Shown here: positions 35,551-44,366 of the stretch, piece by piece
Layout of the letters: each line of letters begins with the position of its first letter
Numbering within the stretch: the stretch's first letter is position 1
Assembly (NCBI RefSeq): GCF_040548815.1
Contig: NZ_JBEPSM010000004.1
Coordinates: 1-64,000, forward strand
Direction of reading: 5' to 3'
Length of the DNA: 64,000 nt
Origin: Kaistia defluvii
Lineage (GTDB): Bacteria; Pseudomonadota; Alphaproteobacteria; Rhizobiales; Kaistiaceae
Made by a program: the position numbers and the translations under genes
Notes under the pieces: generated by a model
Told to the model about the DNA's origin: nothing
The model's database searches: none
Seen by the model: the letters and a program-made list of their open reading frames with translations, nothing else

Positions 35551-36677
35551 GATGCGCCGATCGGCAGGGCCTCGTCGTTGAAATCATAGGCCGGGTTGTG
35601 CAGCCCGGCCGTGTCGCCATTGCCGATGAAGATGAAGGCGCCGGGGCGCTTCTCCAGCATGTAGGAGAAGTCCTCGCCGCCCATCATCGGCGCGACCTCG
35701 CGATCGACGCGGTCGCCGCCGACGATCTCCGAAGCCACGTCGCCCGCGAAGATGGTGTTGGCGACGTGGTTCACCGTCACGGGATAATTCCGGTCGTAGT
35801 CGACCTCGATCCGGGCGCCATAAGTGGCGCCAATCCCGGCGGCGATCTCGCGGATCCGCTTCTCGGCGAGATCGCGCATCTCCGGCGTCAGGGTGCGCAC
35901 GGTGCCGCCCAGAAAGGCGGTCTGCGGGATGATGTTGTGCGCTTCGCCGGCGTGGAACTTGGTCACCGAGACGACCACGGAGTCGAGCGGATCGACCGAG
36001 CGCGACACGATGGTCTGCATGGCCTGCACGAGATGCGAGCCAATGACGATCGGATCCAGGCTCAGATGCGGCTTGGCCGCATGGGCACCCCGGCCGGCAA
36101 TGGTGAAATTGAACTCGTCGGTCGCCGCCATGATCGGGCCGGGCCGGATCGCGAACTTGCCGATGTCGAGCCCGGGCATGTTGTGCATGCCATAGATCTC
36201 GTCGATGCCGAACCGCTCCATCAGCCCGTCCTCGACCATCGCCTTGCCGCCGGCGCCACCCTCTTCGGCAGGCTGGAACACGACCACGGCGGTGCCGTCA
36301 AAATTGCGCGTCTCGGCCAAATACTTGGCCGCGCCCAGCAGCATGGCCGTATGGCCGTCATGACCGCAGGCATGCATCTTGCCGGGGATCGTCGAGGCAT
36401 AGGGCTTGCCCGTGATCTCGGTCAGAGGCAGCGCGTCCATGTCGGCGCGCAGCGCGACGGTCCGGCCGCCGGCGCCGCGCTTGCCGCGGATGACGCCGAC
36501 CACGCCGGTGCGGCCGAGGCCCGTCACCACTTCGTCGACGCCGAATTCCTGCAGCCGCTCCGCGACCTTGGCCGCCGTGCGATGCACGTCGTAGAGGATT
36601 TCCGGATGCTGGTGCAGATCATGCCGCCAGGCGGCGACCTCGTCCTGATACTCGGCCAGACGATTGATGATCGGCAT
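35508..36677 (-). CDS. M20 aminoacylase family protein (amidohydrolase)
   Basis: A 389-residue metal-dependent amidohydrolase of the hippuricase/aminoacylase group: RHDLHQHPE start, LRADMDALPL, MHACGHDGHTAML (metal His), FQPAEEGGAGGKAM (Glu pair), GRGAHAAKPHLSLDPI and a late PMMGGEDFSYML. It likely hydrolyses N-acyl or N-carbamoyl amino acids in the cytoplasm. Its 3' end overlaps that of TerC by 43 bases on the other strand. UreE starts upstream on the same strand, 87 bases away. Confidence 0.9.
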   Translation of the reverse strand: MPIINRLAEYQDEVAAWRHDLHQHPEILYDVHRTAAKVAERLQEFGVDEVVTGLGRTGVVGVIRGKRGAGGRTVALRADMDALPLTEITGKPYASTIPGKMHACGHDGHTAMLLGAAKYLAETRNFDGTAVVVFQPAEEGGAGGKAMVEDGLMERFGIDEIYGMHNMPGLDIGKFAIRPGPIMAATDEFNFTIAGRGAHAAKPHLSLDPIVIGSHLVQAMQTIVSRSVDPLDSVVVSVTKFHAGEAHNIIPQTAFLGGTVRTLTPEMRDLAEKRIREIAAGIGATYGARIEVDYDRNYPVTVNHVANTIFAGDVASEIVGGDRVDREVAPMMGGEDFSYMLEKRPGAFIFIGNGDTAGLHNPAYDFNDEALPIGASYWVRLIETSLSPA

Positions 36678-36764
36678 TCCGGAACTCCGCGGGGTTTACA
36701 GCACGAAGCTCCACTCTAGCTGCGGCGCAGCAAAAAATCACGATCCGGTTTGCTTTTCCTTGCC

Positions 36765-37472
36765 TTAGCCGTGCCGGGCCGATGGATCGTCCGGATCGGG
36801 TTCGCGCGTCTCGCCGGGATCGCGACGCTGATGGCCGGGACTGCGCGCATGGCTCTCGGACCAGCTGTGCGACTGCCGCGATCGGCCGGCCGAGAAGGCA
36901 TGGCCATGCGCCTCGGCGAAAGTCGGCCCATGGCGGTGGAAAAATCCACGCCCCTCGGAGTGACTGGGGCCATCGGCCTGTTCGAAGCCGGGCGAGAAGG
37001 GCTGGCCGGCAAAGCTCTGCCAGAAACCTGCCCAGGGATTGTCGTCATCCTGGGGCGCGCTCTCGGGATCGAACGGCGCCTCGATGCGATGCAGGATCGC
37101 GCCGAGTTCGGTCAGTTTGGCCTCAACGAGCGGATCGGGGCGGATCCGAAGATGGTCGCCCATCATCTGCGTCGGCAACTGGCGATTGCCGATATGCCAG
37201 GCGATGCGAACCAGTTTCGGCAGGCTGCCGGCCGAGACCTCGATCAGTGGCTCCCTCGCCGCCTCGACCGCTATGATGCGGCCATCCTCCAGCAGCAGCC
37301 CGTCGCCATCGCGCAGCCCGACCGGCATCGGCAGATCGAGCAGGAACGACACGCCGCCCTTCGCCGACATGGCCAGGCGCCCTCGTCGACGGGCTTCATA
37401 GTCCAGCAGCACAGTATCGGCGACGGCCCCGGTCCAGGAGCCGGCGGGAAGAATGGTGGTTGCGCGGATCAT
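36765..37472 (-). CDS. ureE: Urease accessory protein UreE (orphan copy)
   Basis: About 235 residues. The N-terminal peptide-binding domain (DTVLLDYEARRRGRLAM, LLLEDGRIIAVEA, LVRIAWHIGNRQLP, and ILHRIEAPFDPE) is typical of UreE, which delivers nickel to urease. The last 70 residues are rich in His, Ser and Arg (FHRHGPTFAEAHGHAFSAG, SHSWSESHARSPGHQ), fitting metal storage. No urease structural or other accessory genes lie nearby, so it either serves a locus elsewhere or has another metal role. GAGGAGG six bases upstream fixes the start at 37472. Confidence 0.88.
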   Translation of the reverse strand: MIRATTILPAGSWTGAVADTVLLDYEARRRGRLAMSAKGGVSFLLDLPMPVGLRDGDGLLLEDGRIIAVEAAREPLIEVSAGSLPKLVRIAWHIGNRQLPTQMMGDHLRIRPDPLVEAKLTELGAILHRIEAPFDPESAPQDDDNPWAGFWQSFAGQPFSPGFEQADGPSHSEGRGFFHRHGPTFAEAHGHAFSAGRSRQSHSWSESHARSPGHQRRDPGETREPDPDDPSARHG

Positions 37473-37843
37473 GCAGCGCCTCCTCACAATCGTGGTCCGT
37501 CGCCAGACCGCATGCCGGTCCGGCGACCTCTCGCATACCGCCCCCAGAACGACCCATGCCCCTAATCTAGGCCATAACGTTGCGTCACGCTATGGTCTCC
37601 GCAGCGGCGCGGGCTGCGCGAAATCGTGAATCGGTCGTCAAAAATCGGCCGATCGCCTCGCGGAAGCCGTTTGAAGCGCCTCGTGGACAGAGAGAAATTT
37701 TCGCTCTCATTCCAAGGACTTCCGGATCGTCCGCCAAGTCGGCGGTTTGGTCGCTTTGCCAAGCCCGCCCCAGATCGGTTATTCAGGTCCGACGCGCCGG
37801 CCTCGTCGGTCCCGCCACCTTCCCGACACGGACAAAGCCTGAC
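37473..37843. other. Divergent intergenic region (ureE / carboxypeptidase)
   Basis: 371 bases between the divergent ureE and D,D-carboxypeptidase genes. An open frame runs through on the + strand into the carboxypeptidase, but it lacks a signal peptide or motif before 37844. A small inverted repeat (CCATA/TATGG) surrounds AACGTTGCG at 37572-37594. No promoter could be identified with confidence. Confidence 0.45.
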
Positions 37844-39163
37844 ATGCACTTCGTGACCCGATCGATCGCCCGGTTCCTCGCACTCATCCTGCTGGTAGGC
37901 CTTGGCGTGAACGCGGCTTCCGCGGTGGAGACGCCCTACATCGTCGCCGACATCGACAGCGGCAAAGTCCTTGCGGCGCGCAATGCGCACCAGGACTGGT
38001 ACCCCGCCTCGGTGACCAAGCTGATGAGCGCCTATGTCGTGTTCAAGGCGATCCGCGACAACAGGATCTCGCTGGCGAGTCAGATCGTCGTCTCTCGCCA
38101 CGCGCTCAACGAGCAGCCGAGCAAGATGGGCTTCAAGGTCGGAACCGTCATCGATCTCGACAATGCGCTGAAGATGATGCTGGTGCATTCGGCCAATGAC
38201 ATCGCCATGGCGATCGCCGAGACGGTGGGCGGCAGCGAGGCCGGCTTCGTGGCGATGATGAATGCCGAGGCGGCCCGGCTCGGCATGACGAACACCCATT
38301 TCATCAATCCGAACGGCCTGCCCGGCGAGGGCCAGTTCACATCGGCGCGCGATCTCGCCGTGCTGGCGCGCGCGCTCTGGATCGAGTTTCCCGAACGGCG
38401 CCAGCTCTATGGCATCACCGCGATCCGCTCCGGCAAGCGCGTGCTGAAATCCGCCAACTCGCTGCTCGAGCGCTATCCCGGCTCGAGCGGCATGAAGACC
38501 GGCTTCATCTGCGCCTCCGGCTTCAACGTCGTGGCGACCGCCTCGCGCGACGGCCATACGTTGGTCGCAGTGGTGCTTGGTTCCAGCACCGCCAAGGAAC
38601 GCGCCGAGCTGACGGCTCGCCTGATGAACCAGAGCTTCGGCAGCCTGGCGCTGACCGGCAACCGTCCCACGCTGGCCAGCTTCCGCGGCGCCTCGCCAGT
38701 CGACGGCGCGATCAACATGCGCGACGACATCTGCAACCGCAAGGAACGCGGCGAGCACGAGGCGGAGACCGCCGCCGCGCCAAACCTGCCCAGCGCGCTG
38801 GAGCCGCGCGTCAAGCTGATGGAGCCCGTCGTCGTCTCGACGATCGGCGTGCGCAACCCGGACGGCTCGATAAAGCCAGCCGCCGTCGCCGAAGCCGAGG
38901 ACGAAGCCGCCGCCATCGCCGCGGCTGCCGCCAAGCAGGAAAAGAAGCAAAAGGGCAAGACCACCCGGAACGGCAAGAAGGACGGCGACAAGAAGTCGGC
39001 TGCGAAGCCCGTCGCCAAGCCTTCCAAGGCCGTCGCCAAGAAAGAAGGCGACAAGCCGGTGAAGGCCAAGGCGCCCGCCAAGCCCAAGATCGAGCTCGGC
39101 GTTCCCTTCGACTCGACCGACGTCGCCCCCCTGCCGGATTCGGCGCTCGCCATCTCGCAGTGA
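37844..39163 (+). CDS. D-alanyl-D-alanine carboxypeptidase (S11) with Lys/Ala/Pro-rich tail
   Basis: A 439-residue exported penicillin-binding protein. Signal peptide ends GVNAASAVE (about residue 27). The three active-site motifs are present: SVTK (Ser-x2-Lys, about residue 59), SAN (about 116) and KTG (about 219). It trims peptidoglycan stem peptides in the periplasm. After the catalytic domain comes a charged, low-complexity tail (about 330-425) of Lys, Ala and Pro repeats, in place of the usual C-terminal anchor helix. Its TGA overlaps the GTG start of the CobW gene. Confidence 0.92.
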   Translation: MHFVTRSIARFLALILLVGLGVNAASAVETPYIVADIDSGKVLAARNAHQDWYPASVTKLMSAYVVFKAIRDNRISLASQIVVSRHALNEQPSKMGFKVGTVIDLDNALKMMLVHSANDIAMAIAETVGGSEAGFVAMMNAEAARLGMTNTHFINPNGLPGEGQFTSARDLAVLARALWIEFPERRQLYGITAIRSGKRVLKSANSLLERYPGSSGMKTGFICASGFNVVATASRDGHTLVAVVLGSSTAKERAELTARLMNQSFGSLALTGNRPTLASFRGASPVDGAINMRDDICNRKERGEHEAETAAAPNLPSALEPRVKLMEPVVVSTIGVRNPDGSIKPAAVAEAEDEAAAIAAAAAKQEKKQKGKTTRNGKKDGDKKSAAKPVAKPSKAVAKKEGDKPVKAKAPAKPKIELGVPFDSTDVAPLPDSALAISQ

Positions 39164-40356
39164 CGCGCTTGTCTCAGGAAGCCGCCCAGAACCCCGCCCG
39201 CCAACGCCCGAAGCCGATCCCGCTGACCGTGCTGACCGGCTTTCTCGGCGCCGGCAAGACGACGCTGCTGAACCGGCTGCTGCGCGATCCGGCGCTCGCC
39301 GGCACCGCCGTCATCGTCAACGAGTTCGGCGAGATCGGGCTCGACCATCTGCTGGTCGGCGAGTCCGAGGACGGCATCATCGAGCTTTCCTCCGGCTGCC
39401 TCTGCTGCACCATTCGCGGCGAGCTGGTGACCACGCTCGAGAACCTGCTGCGCGCGCTCGACAACCACCGCATCGAACGGCTCGACCGGGTTGTCATCGA
39501 GACGACCGGGCTGGCCGATCCTGCGCCGGTGCTGCAGAGCGTGCTGCTCCACCCCTATCTGGCGATGCGCTACCGGCTCGACGGCGTCGTCACCGTGGTC
39601 GATGCCGTCAACGGCGCGCGCACCCTCGACATGTCGGACGAGGCGAACCGGCAGGTCGCGGTCGCCGACCGCATCGTGCTGACCAAGACCGACCTCGCCC
39701 AAGCAGATCCGGCGATCCGTGACCGCATCCGCGCCCTCAACCCCGGCGCCGTCATCCTCGAAGCGTCCCACGACGACGTGCAGCCCGCAAACCTGTTCGA
39801 CACGCAGCCCTTCACCACCGAAGGCAAGATCGCCGACGTGGTCGGCTGGCTGGCGGCCGAAGCGCATGCCGGTCACGGTCACGATCACGGCCATCACCAT
39901 CACCATGACGACCATGGTCACGGGCATGCGGCGCATGCGCACCAGCACGCGCATGACGTGAATCGGCATGACGCGCGTATCCGCTCCTTCGTCGCGACCC
40001 GTTCGACGCCGATTTCCCGCCATGCGCTGGATGATTTTCTGGACCGGCTGGCCCGCGAGCATGGCGCGAGCCTGCTGCGGCTGAAGGGGCTGGTGCAGAC
40101 GGCGGACGCACCCGACCGTCCGCTCGTCATCCAGGCGGCGCAGACGATCTTCCATCCGCCCGCCCGGCTTCCCGCCTGGCCGAGCGATGACCGCCGCTCG
40201 CGGCTGGTGCTGATCGTGCGCGACATGCCGGAAGCGGCCGAACGCGCTTTGGTCGGCGCCTTCTCCGACCTGCCGCAGACCGATATCGCCGACGCAACGA
40301 CGGTGGCCGACAACCCCCTCGCCATCTCGGGCTTTTCCGGCGTTTTCCGGCCCTGA
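39160..40356 (+). CDS. CobW/COG0523 family GTP-binding protein (metal chaperone-like)
   Basis: A 398-residue G3E GTPase: Walker A GFLGAGKTTLLN (about residue 25), the metal motif SSGCLCCTIRG (Cys-x-Cys-Cys, about 83), LTKTDLAQADP guanine-specificity region, a histidine-rich loop (about 228-265, HGHDHGHHHHHDDHGHGH), and the C-terminal CobW domain (GASLLRLKGLVQ). The family inserts or delivers metals, often zinc or cobalt. The GTG start overlaps the carboxypeptidase stop by 4 bases, so the two are translationally coupled. Confidence 0.92.
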   Translation: MTRLSQEAAQNPARQRPKPIPLTVLTGFLGAGKTTLLNRLLRDPALAGTAVIVNEFGEIGLDHLLVGESEDGIIELSSGCLCCTIRGELVTTLENLLRALDNHRIERLDRVVIETTGLADPAPVLQSVLLHPYLAMRYRLDGVVTVVDAVNGARTLDMSDEANRQVAVADRIVLTKTDLAQADPAIRDRIRALNPGAVILEASHDDVQPANLFDTQPFTTEGKIADVVGWLAAEAHAGHGHDHGHHHHHDDHGHGHAAHAHQHAHDVNRHDARIRSFVATRSTPISRHALDDFLDRLAREHGASLLRLKGLVQTADAPDRPLVIQAAQTIFHPPARLPAWPSDDRRSRLVLIVRDMPEAAERALVGAFSDLPQTDIADATTVADNPLAISGFSGVFRP

Positions 40357-40421
40357 CCACGCGGGTAGCCTCCGCCATCGGCGGTTGCAGGTGGCCCCGG
40401 AACAATTGCGCTTGCCGGGAC

Positions 40422-40446
40422 GGAACCGAATGGGAAAGGCGTCGTT
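40422..40446 (+). promoter_or_regulatory. Candidate sigma-EcfG (general stress) promoter
   Basis: GGAAC (40422-40426), 16-base spacer, CGTT (40443-40446); equal to the GGAAC-N18-TT rule used for Sinorhizobium RpoE2. The predicted transcript starts about 27 bases before the ATG of the small secreted protein at 40480. Confidence 0.65.
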
Positions 40447-40479
40447 AAGGCATCAGAGGCAACCCTGAGGAGAGCCAAG

Positions 40480-40746
40480 ATGTCGATGAAGATTGCCGTC
40501 GCCGCAGCCGTGTCGATCGCCGCCTGCCTGCCGATGATGCCGACCCAGGCCCTGGCCGTTTCGCAGAACGCGGCGAAGAACATCTGCATCAACAAGGCCG
40601 CCATCAAGCACAATGCCCTGCGCGGCAACGTGCAGATCAACCGCACCAAGGTGCGCAGCAGCACCTATGAGTTCGGTCTCGTCATCGACGGCGGACAGTT
40701 CAACTGCATCGTCACCAAGGGCGGCAAGATCCGCTATCTCGGCTAG
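40480..40746 (+). CDS. Small secreted protein under a stress-type promoter
   Basis: An 88-residue exported protein: signal peptide with core VAAAVSIAACLPMM and cleavage near QALA (about residue 25). The mature 60 residues are basic, with two cysteines (NICINKAAI and FNCIVTKG) likely to form a disulfide, and end GGKIRYLG. No family recognised. Ribosome-binding site GAGGAGAG lies 7-10 bases before the ATG, and a GGAAC-N16-CGTT promoter lies just upstream. Confidence 0.75.
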   Translation: MSMKIAVAAAVSIAACLPMMPTQALAVSQNAAKNICINKAAIKHNALRGNVQINRTKVRSSTYEFGLVIDGGQFNCIVTKGGKIRYLG

Positions 40747-40823
40747 CCTTCGATACCGGCTGGCGTCGCCGGATCGCTCCGGCAACATGGTCCCCCACCA
40801 TGCTGGAGCGATTCGGTCCGTCC

Positions 40824-41363
40824 ATGCCCAAGATCCTGACGCTTTGCGGCAGCCTCCGCGCCGCCTCTTCCAACCGGACGCTGTTGCGCGCGGCTGAAAA
40901 AATCGCGCCAGTGGGTGTCGTCTTCGAGCATTTCGAAGGCTTGGGCGACCTGCCCCATTTCAACCCGGACATCGAGGCCGGCCCCCTGCCCGCCCCGGTC
41001 GCCGATCTTCGCGCCCGTGTCGACGCAGCGGACGCGATCCTGATCTCCTGCCCGGAATATGCACGTGGAATCCCCGGTTCCTTCAAGAATGGCTTGGATT
41101 GGCTCGTGGGAGGACATGAGCTTCCCGGCAAGCCGGTCGCGCTGTTCAATGCCTCGCCGCGCGCGTCCGATGCGCAGGCGGCGCTTCGACTGGTCCTCAC
41201 CACCATGTCGGCCCGGGTCGTGGACGAGGCGCACATCGCCGTTGCCCTCCTCGCTGGGAATCGCGAAGCCGACGCCGTCGCCACCGATCCGGAACTCCGC
41301 CCGATCCTTGAGCGAGGTCTCGCGGCTCTGCTGGCTGTGATCGAGCCTCCTCAGTCGGGCTGA
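40824..41363 (+). CDS. NADPH-dependent FMN reductase family protein
   Basis: A 179-residue flavodoxin-fold reductase: N-terminal CGSLRAASSNRTLL (FMN phosphate loop), ILISCPEYARGIPGSFKNGLDWLVG (the SPEYxxxxPGxLKNAIDW-type motif), and KPVALFNASPRA. It reduces flavins or quinones with NADPH. An ATG eight codons earlier (40800) is an alternative start. The 3' end overlaps the convergent TusA gene by 13 bases. Confidence 0.87.
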   Translation: MPKILTLCGSLRAASSNRTLLRAAEKIAPVGVVFEHFEGLGDLPHFNPDIEAGPLPAPVADLRARVDAADAILISCPEYARGIPGSFKNGLDWLVGGHELPGKPVALFNASPRASDAQAALRLVLTTMSARVVDEAHIAVALLAGNREADAVATDPELRPILERGLAALLAVIEPPQSG

Positions 41364-41668
41364 GCGGCGTTCGCGCCGCGCTCGATCAGGAAGCGCAGGA
41401 TCATGCGCCCGCCCTGGTCCACGCGTTCCTGCCGGATCAGGATGTGGCCATCCTCATGGCAGAGATGCGGGATGTCGATCGCCGCCATCGGGTCGGTCGC
41501 CTCGACGAGCAGGCGACTATCCCGCGCCATGCCGGCAAGCAGTTTGCGCGCCTTCAGAACCGGCAGCGGACAGGCGATCCCCCGCGCATCGAGCAAGCGG
41601 TCGGCGAGCCAGAGTGCGCTTTCGCCCGGGGCGGCATGGGCTGCATCGTCGGTCATGTCGGTCAGCAT
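41351..41668 (-). CDS. TusA family sulfurtransferase
   Basis: A 105-residue TusA-like protein: LDARGIACPLPVLKARKLL carries the Cys-Pro-x-Pro motif (Cys about residue 33) used to carry persulfide sulfur; EATDPMAAIDIPHLCHEDGH follows with a second Cys. TusA proteins relay sulfur for tRNA thiolation, molybdenum cofactor and other pathways. An internal ATG at 41656 is an alternative start. Neighbours give no further clue. Confidence 0.87.
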   Translation of the reverse strand: MLTDMTDDAAHAAPGESALWLADRLLDARGIACPLPVLKARKLLAGMARDSRLLVEATDPMAAIDIPHLCHEDGHILIRQERVDQGGRMILRFLIERGANAAQPD

Positions 41669-41781
41669 ATCCTCGGCAAGAGCTGGCCCGTTTCGACGGG
41701 CGAACGCTTTCTTAAAGCAGAAACCGCTACAAAACGCGCTGGTCGTCCCGATTTCCCCTTTCGGTTCAGGAGCTCCGCCCG

Positions 41782-43221
41782 GTGCGTGTTTCCTTCGTCG
41801 GCATGGTCGAGCGCTTTGCGCCGGCGGTGCTCCGCGCCCGCCTGGTCCGCCTGACCGCGATCGCCGACAACATCGTCACCGGCCGCGACGACCGCGCCGT
41901 TGCCCAGCGCATGGCGCTGACCGCCTTCACCATCCGCATTCTCTCCGCCGTCATCGCCTATGCCAGCCAGGTGCTGCTGGCGCGCTGGATCGGCGAATTC
42001 GAATATGGCGTCTATGTCGTCGTCTGGGTCGGCGCCGTCATCATTGGCGGCCTCGCCTGCCTCGGCATCCAGACCGCGGTCGTGCGCTTCGTGCCGGAAT
42101 ATGCCGCACGCAACGAACTCGCGCTGTTGCGCGGCATCCTGATCGGCAGCCGCGTGCACGGCCTCGCCACGGCGACGCTGATCGCCGCGATCGGGTTGAT
42201 CGGCATCTTCCTGTTTCGCGACAGCATCGCCAGCTACTATGTCATGCCGCTCTATCTCGCGGCGATCTGCATTCCGATGCTGGCCATCGGCGAGATCCAA
42301 GATGGCCTGGCGCGCGGCTTCAACTGGGCCGACCTCGCGCTCTGGCCGACCTTCATCATCCGCCCCGTCCTGATCATCCTCTTCACCTATGTGGCGCTGG
42401 AGATGGGCGCGGTCGCGGATGCCACCACGGCGATGACGACGGCGATCCTCGCCACCTACCTGACCAGCGTGCTGCAGATGGGGGCGCTGGCCTATCGCAC
42501 GCAAAAGGTCGTGACGCCTGGCGTCCGCCACTATCGCTCCTTCACCTGGATCGCGGTCGCCTTCCCGATCTTCCTGGTCGAGGGGTTCTTCAACCTGCTG
42601 ACCAATGTCGACATCCTGATCGTCGGCCAGTTGCGCCCGCCGGAAGAGGTCGCCGTCTATTTCGCCACGGTGAAGACGCTGGCGCTGGTCCATTTCGTCT
42701 ATTTCGCCGTCCGCGCCGCCACCATGCAGCGCTTCTCGCAATATTATTCGTCCGGCGACCGCGTCCGCTTCGAGGCGACGGTGCGGGATTCGCTGCACTG
42801 GACGTTCTGGCCCTCCGTCGTCGCCGTCATTCTGCTGCTGCTCTGCGGCCGCTTCCTGCTGTCGATGTTCGGCGCCAGTTTCGTTTCCGGCTTCCCGCTG
42901 ATCTTCATCTTCGCAGCCGGGCTGCTGGTGCGCGCCTCGATCGGTCCGGCGGAAAGCATCCTGACCATGGCGGGGGAACAGCGGATCTGCGCCGCCGTCT
43001 ATGCCGGGACGTTCCTGGTCAACCTGGTCCTCAACTACACGCTGATCCCGCATTTCGGGCTGGAGGGCGCAGCGATCGCCACCTCGCTGGCGCTTTGCCT
43101 CGAAACGCTGGCCGTGTATCTGGCCGTGCGCTGGCGGCTGAAGCTGCGCTGCTCGATCCTGCATGTGCTGGGACCGCGCGGCACAATCCGCCTGACCCCG
43201 CGTTCGGAGCGCCAGCCGTGA
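41782..43221 (+). CDS. Oligosaccharide flippase family protein (polysaccharide export)
   Basis: A 479-residue membrane protein with about twelve hydrophobic segments, RYIGEFEYGVYVVVWV-like LARWIGEFEYGVY at residues 57-69 and the family feature GEQRICAAVYAGTFLVNLVLN near the end, fitting the Wzx/MurJ-related polysaccharide_synt superfamily. It probably flips a lipid-linked oligosaccharide. The GTG start at 41782 has AGGAG 9 bases upstream. Its stop overlaps the start of the acetyltransferase gene, so the pair forms a cell-surface glycan unit. Confidence 0.87.
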   Translation: MRVSFVGMVERFAPAVLRARLVRLTAIADNIVTGRDDRAVAQRMALTAFTIRILSAVIAYASQVLLARWIGEFEYGVYVVVWVGAVIIGGLACLGIQTAVVRFVPEYAARNELALLRGILIGSRVHGLATATLIAAIGLIGIFLFRDSIASYYVMPLYLAAICIPMLAIGEIQDGLARGFNWADLALWPTFIIRPVLIILFTYVALEMGAVADATTAMTTAILATYLTSVLQMGALAYRTQKVVTPGVRHYRSFTWIAVAFPIFLVEGFFNLLTNVDILIVGQLRPPEEVAVYFATVKTLALVHFVYFAVRAATMQRFSQYYSSGDRVRFEATVRDSLHWTFWPSVVAVILLLLCGRFLLSMFGASFVSGFPLIFIFAAGLLVRASIGPAESILTMAGEQRICAAVYAGTFLVNLVLNYTLIPHFGLEGAAIATSLALCLETLAVYLAVRWRLKLRCSILHVLGPRGTIRLTPRSERQP

Positions 43222-44366
43222 CGACCCCGTCCGTCGCGGAAGTGCCGGCTCCGGCGAGAGAACCGGTTGCGGGCGCGGCCGAGGACAATCCCTTCTTTAC
43301 CGCGGGCCTTCTCGGCGCGGCGCGAGAGCACCTCGGCGACCCAAGCGTAACGATCGCCGCCATTACCGATGCCAGCGGCGACGTCATCGCCCTGGCGCCG
43401 ATCCGCCCGACCTCTCTCGGCAGGCTGATCCCCGCCATGGCCGTCTGGGTGCATCCGCATGGGCCGCTCGGAACCCCGTTGCTCGACGCCGGTGCGATCG
43501 ACGCCGCGGCCGCCGGACTGATCGCCGCCATGGATGGCGGGAGACCGGGACGGCGCATCCTCGAGTTCCCCTATCTGCCGCTCGCAGGCCCCGCCGCAGA
43601 CGCGTTGCGCCACCAGGCCGAGATCACGGGCCGGCCGATCGCCGTGCTCGCCGCGCACCGCCGAGCCATGCTGAAGCGGACGGGTCCCGCTCCCACGCTT
43701 TTCCGGCAGGCGATCTCGGCCAAGAAGCGCAAGGAACTGGCGCGCCAGCTTCGCCGCCTCGGGGAATTGGGAACACTCACTGCCGAGCACGTCTCGGATC
43801 CGGAACGTCTCGCGGCCGCGCTGGAGGATTTCTTCACGCTGGAGGCGAGCGGCTGGAAGGGCCGGCGCGGCACGGCGCTAACGCTTCGCGAGCGCGAAAA
43901 GGCGTTTGCCAAGGCCTCCGTCGCCAGCGGCGATGCGACCATCCACGCGATCCGGCTCGAGGGCCGCGCCGTGGCGATGCTGGTCAGCTTCAAGGCCGGT
44001 GGCAGCGCCGTGACATGGAAGATCGCCTATGACGAAGCCTATGCGCGCTTCTCGCCCGGCGTCCACATCATGCTGGAGGCGTCCGTCGCGCTGCTGGCCG
44101 ATCCGGCCATCGACCAGATCGATTCGATTGCCATTCCCGACCACCCCATGGTCGACCCAATCTGGCCGGACCGGTTGGAAATCGGCACGCTCGTCATCGG
44201 GCCGAAGGGTGGCGGCCTCCGCTACGAGATCGGCCTGGCGTTGGCGCGACTGGAACTGAGCCTGCGCCCCATCGCCCGTCGCCTCGTCCACACCGCGCGG
44301 CAGAGGGCCGAGGCGCTGAAGGCGCGGCTCAGGCGATCCCCATCCACCGGATCGCTACCATGCTGA
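43218..44366 (+). CDS. GNAT family N-acetyltransferase (BioF2-like/FemAB-type domain)
   Basis: A 382-residue protein with two GNAT-like halves as in the BioF2-like (PF13480) group: RQAISAKKRKELARQLRRLGELG (about residues 158-180), FFTLEASGWKGRRGTALT, and AYDEAYARFSPGVHIMLEA in the second half. Such enzymes transfer acyl or aminoacyl groups and often work on cell-surface polysaccharides. The GTG start overlaps the flippase stop (GTGA). Its 3' end overlaps that of the convergent YeiH gene by 38 bases. Confidence 0.82.
   Translation: MTTPSVAEVPAPAREPVAGAAEDNPFFTAGLLGAAREHLGDPSVTIAAITDASGDVIALAPIRPTSLGRLIPAMAVWVHPHGPLGTPLLDAGAIDAAAAGLIAAMDGGRPGRRILEFPYLPLAGPAADALRHQAEITGRPIAVLAAHRRAMLKRTGPAPTLFRQAISAKKRKELARQLRRLGELGTLTAEHVSDPERLAAALEDFFTLEASGWKGRRGTALTLREREKAFAKASVASGDATIHAIRLEGRAVAMLVSFKAGGSAVTWKIAYDEAYARFSPGVHIMLEASVALLADPAIDQIDSIAIPDHPMVDPIWPDRLEIGTLVIGPKGGGLRYEIGLALARLELSLRPIARRLVHTARQRAEALKARLRRSPSTGSLPC

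Noticed and set aside
41403..44366. A 987-codon open frame
   Set aside because: Only the last 382 codons are real (acetyltransferase); the earlier part is out of frame with, and antisense or alternative to, TusA and the flippase.
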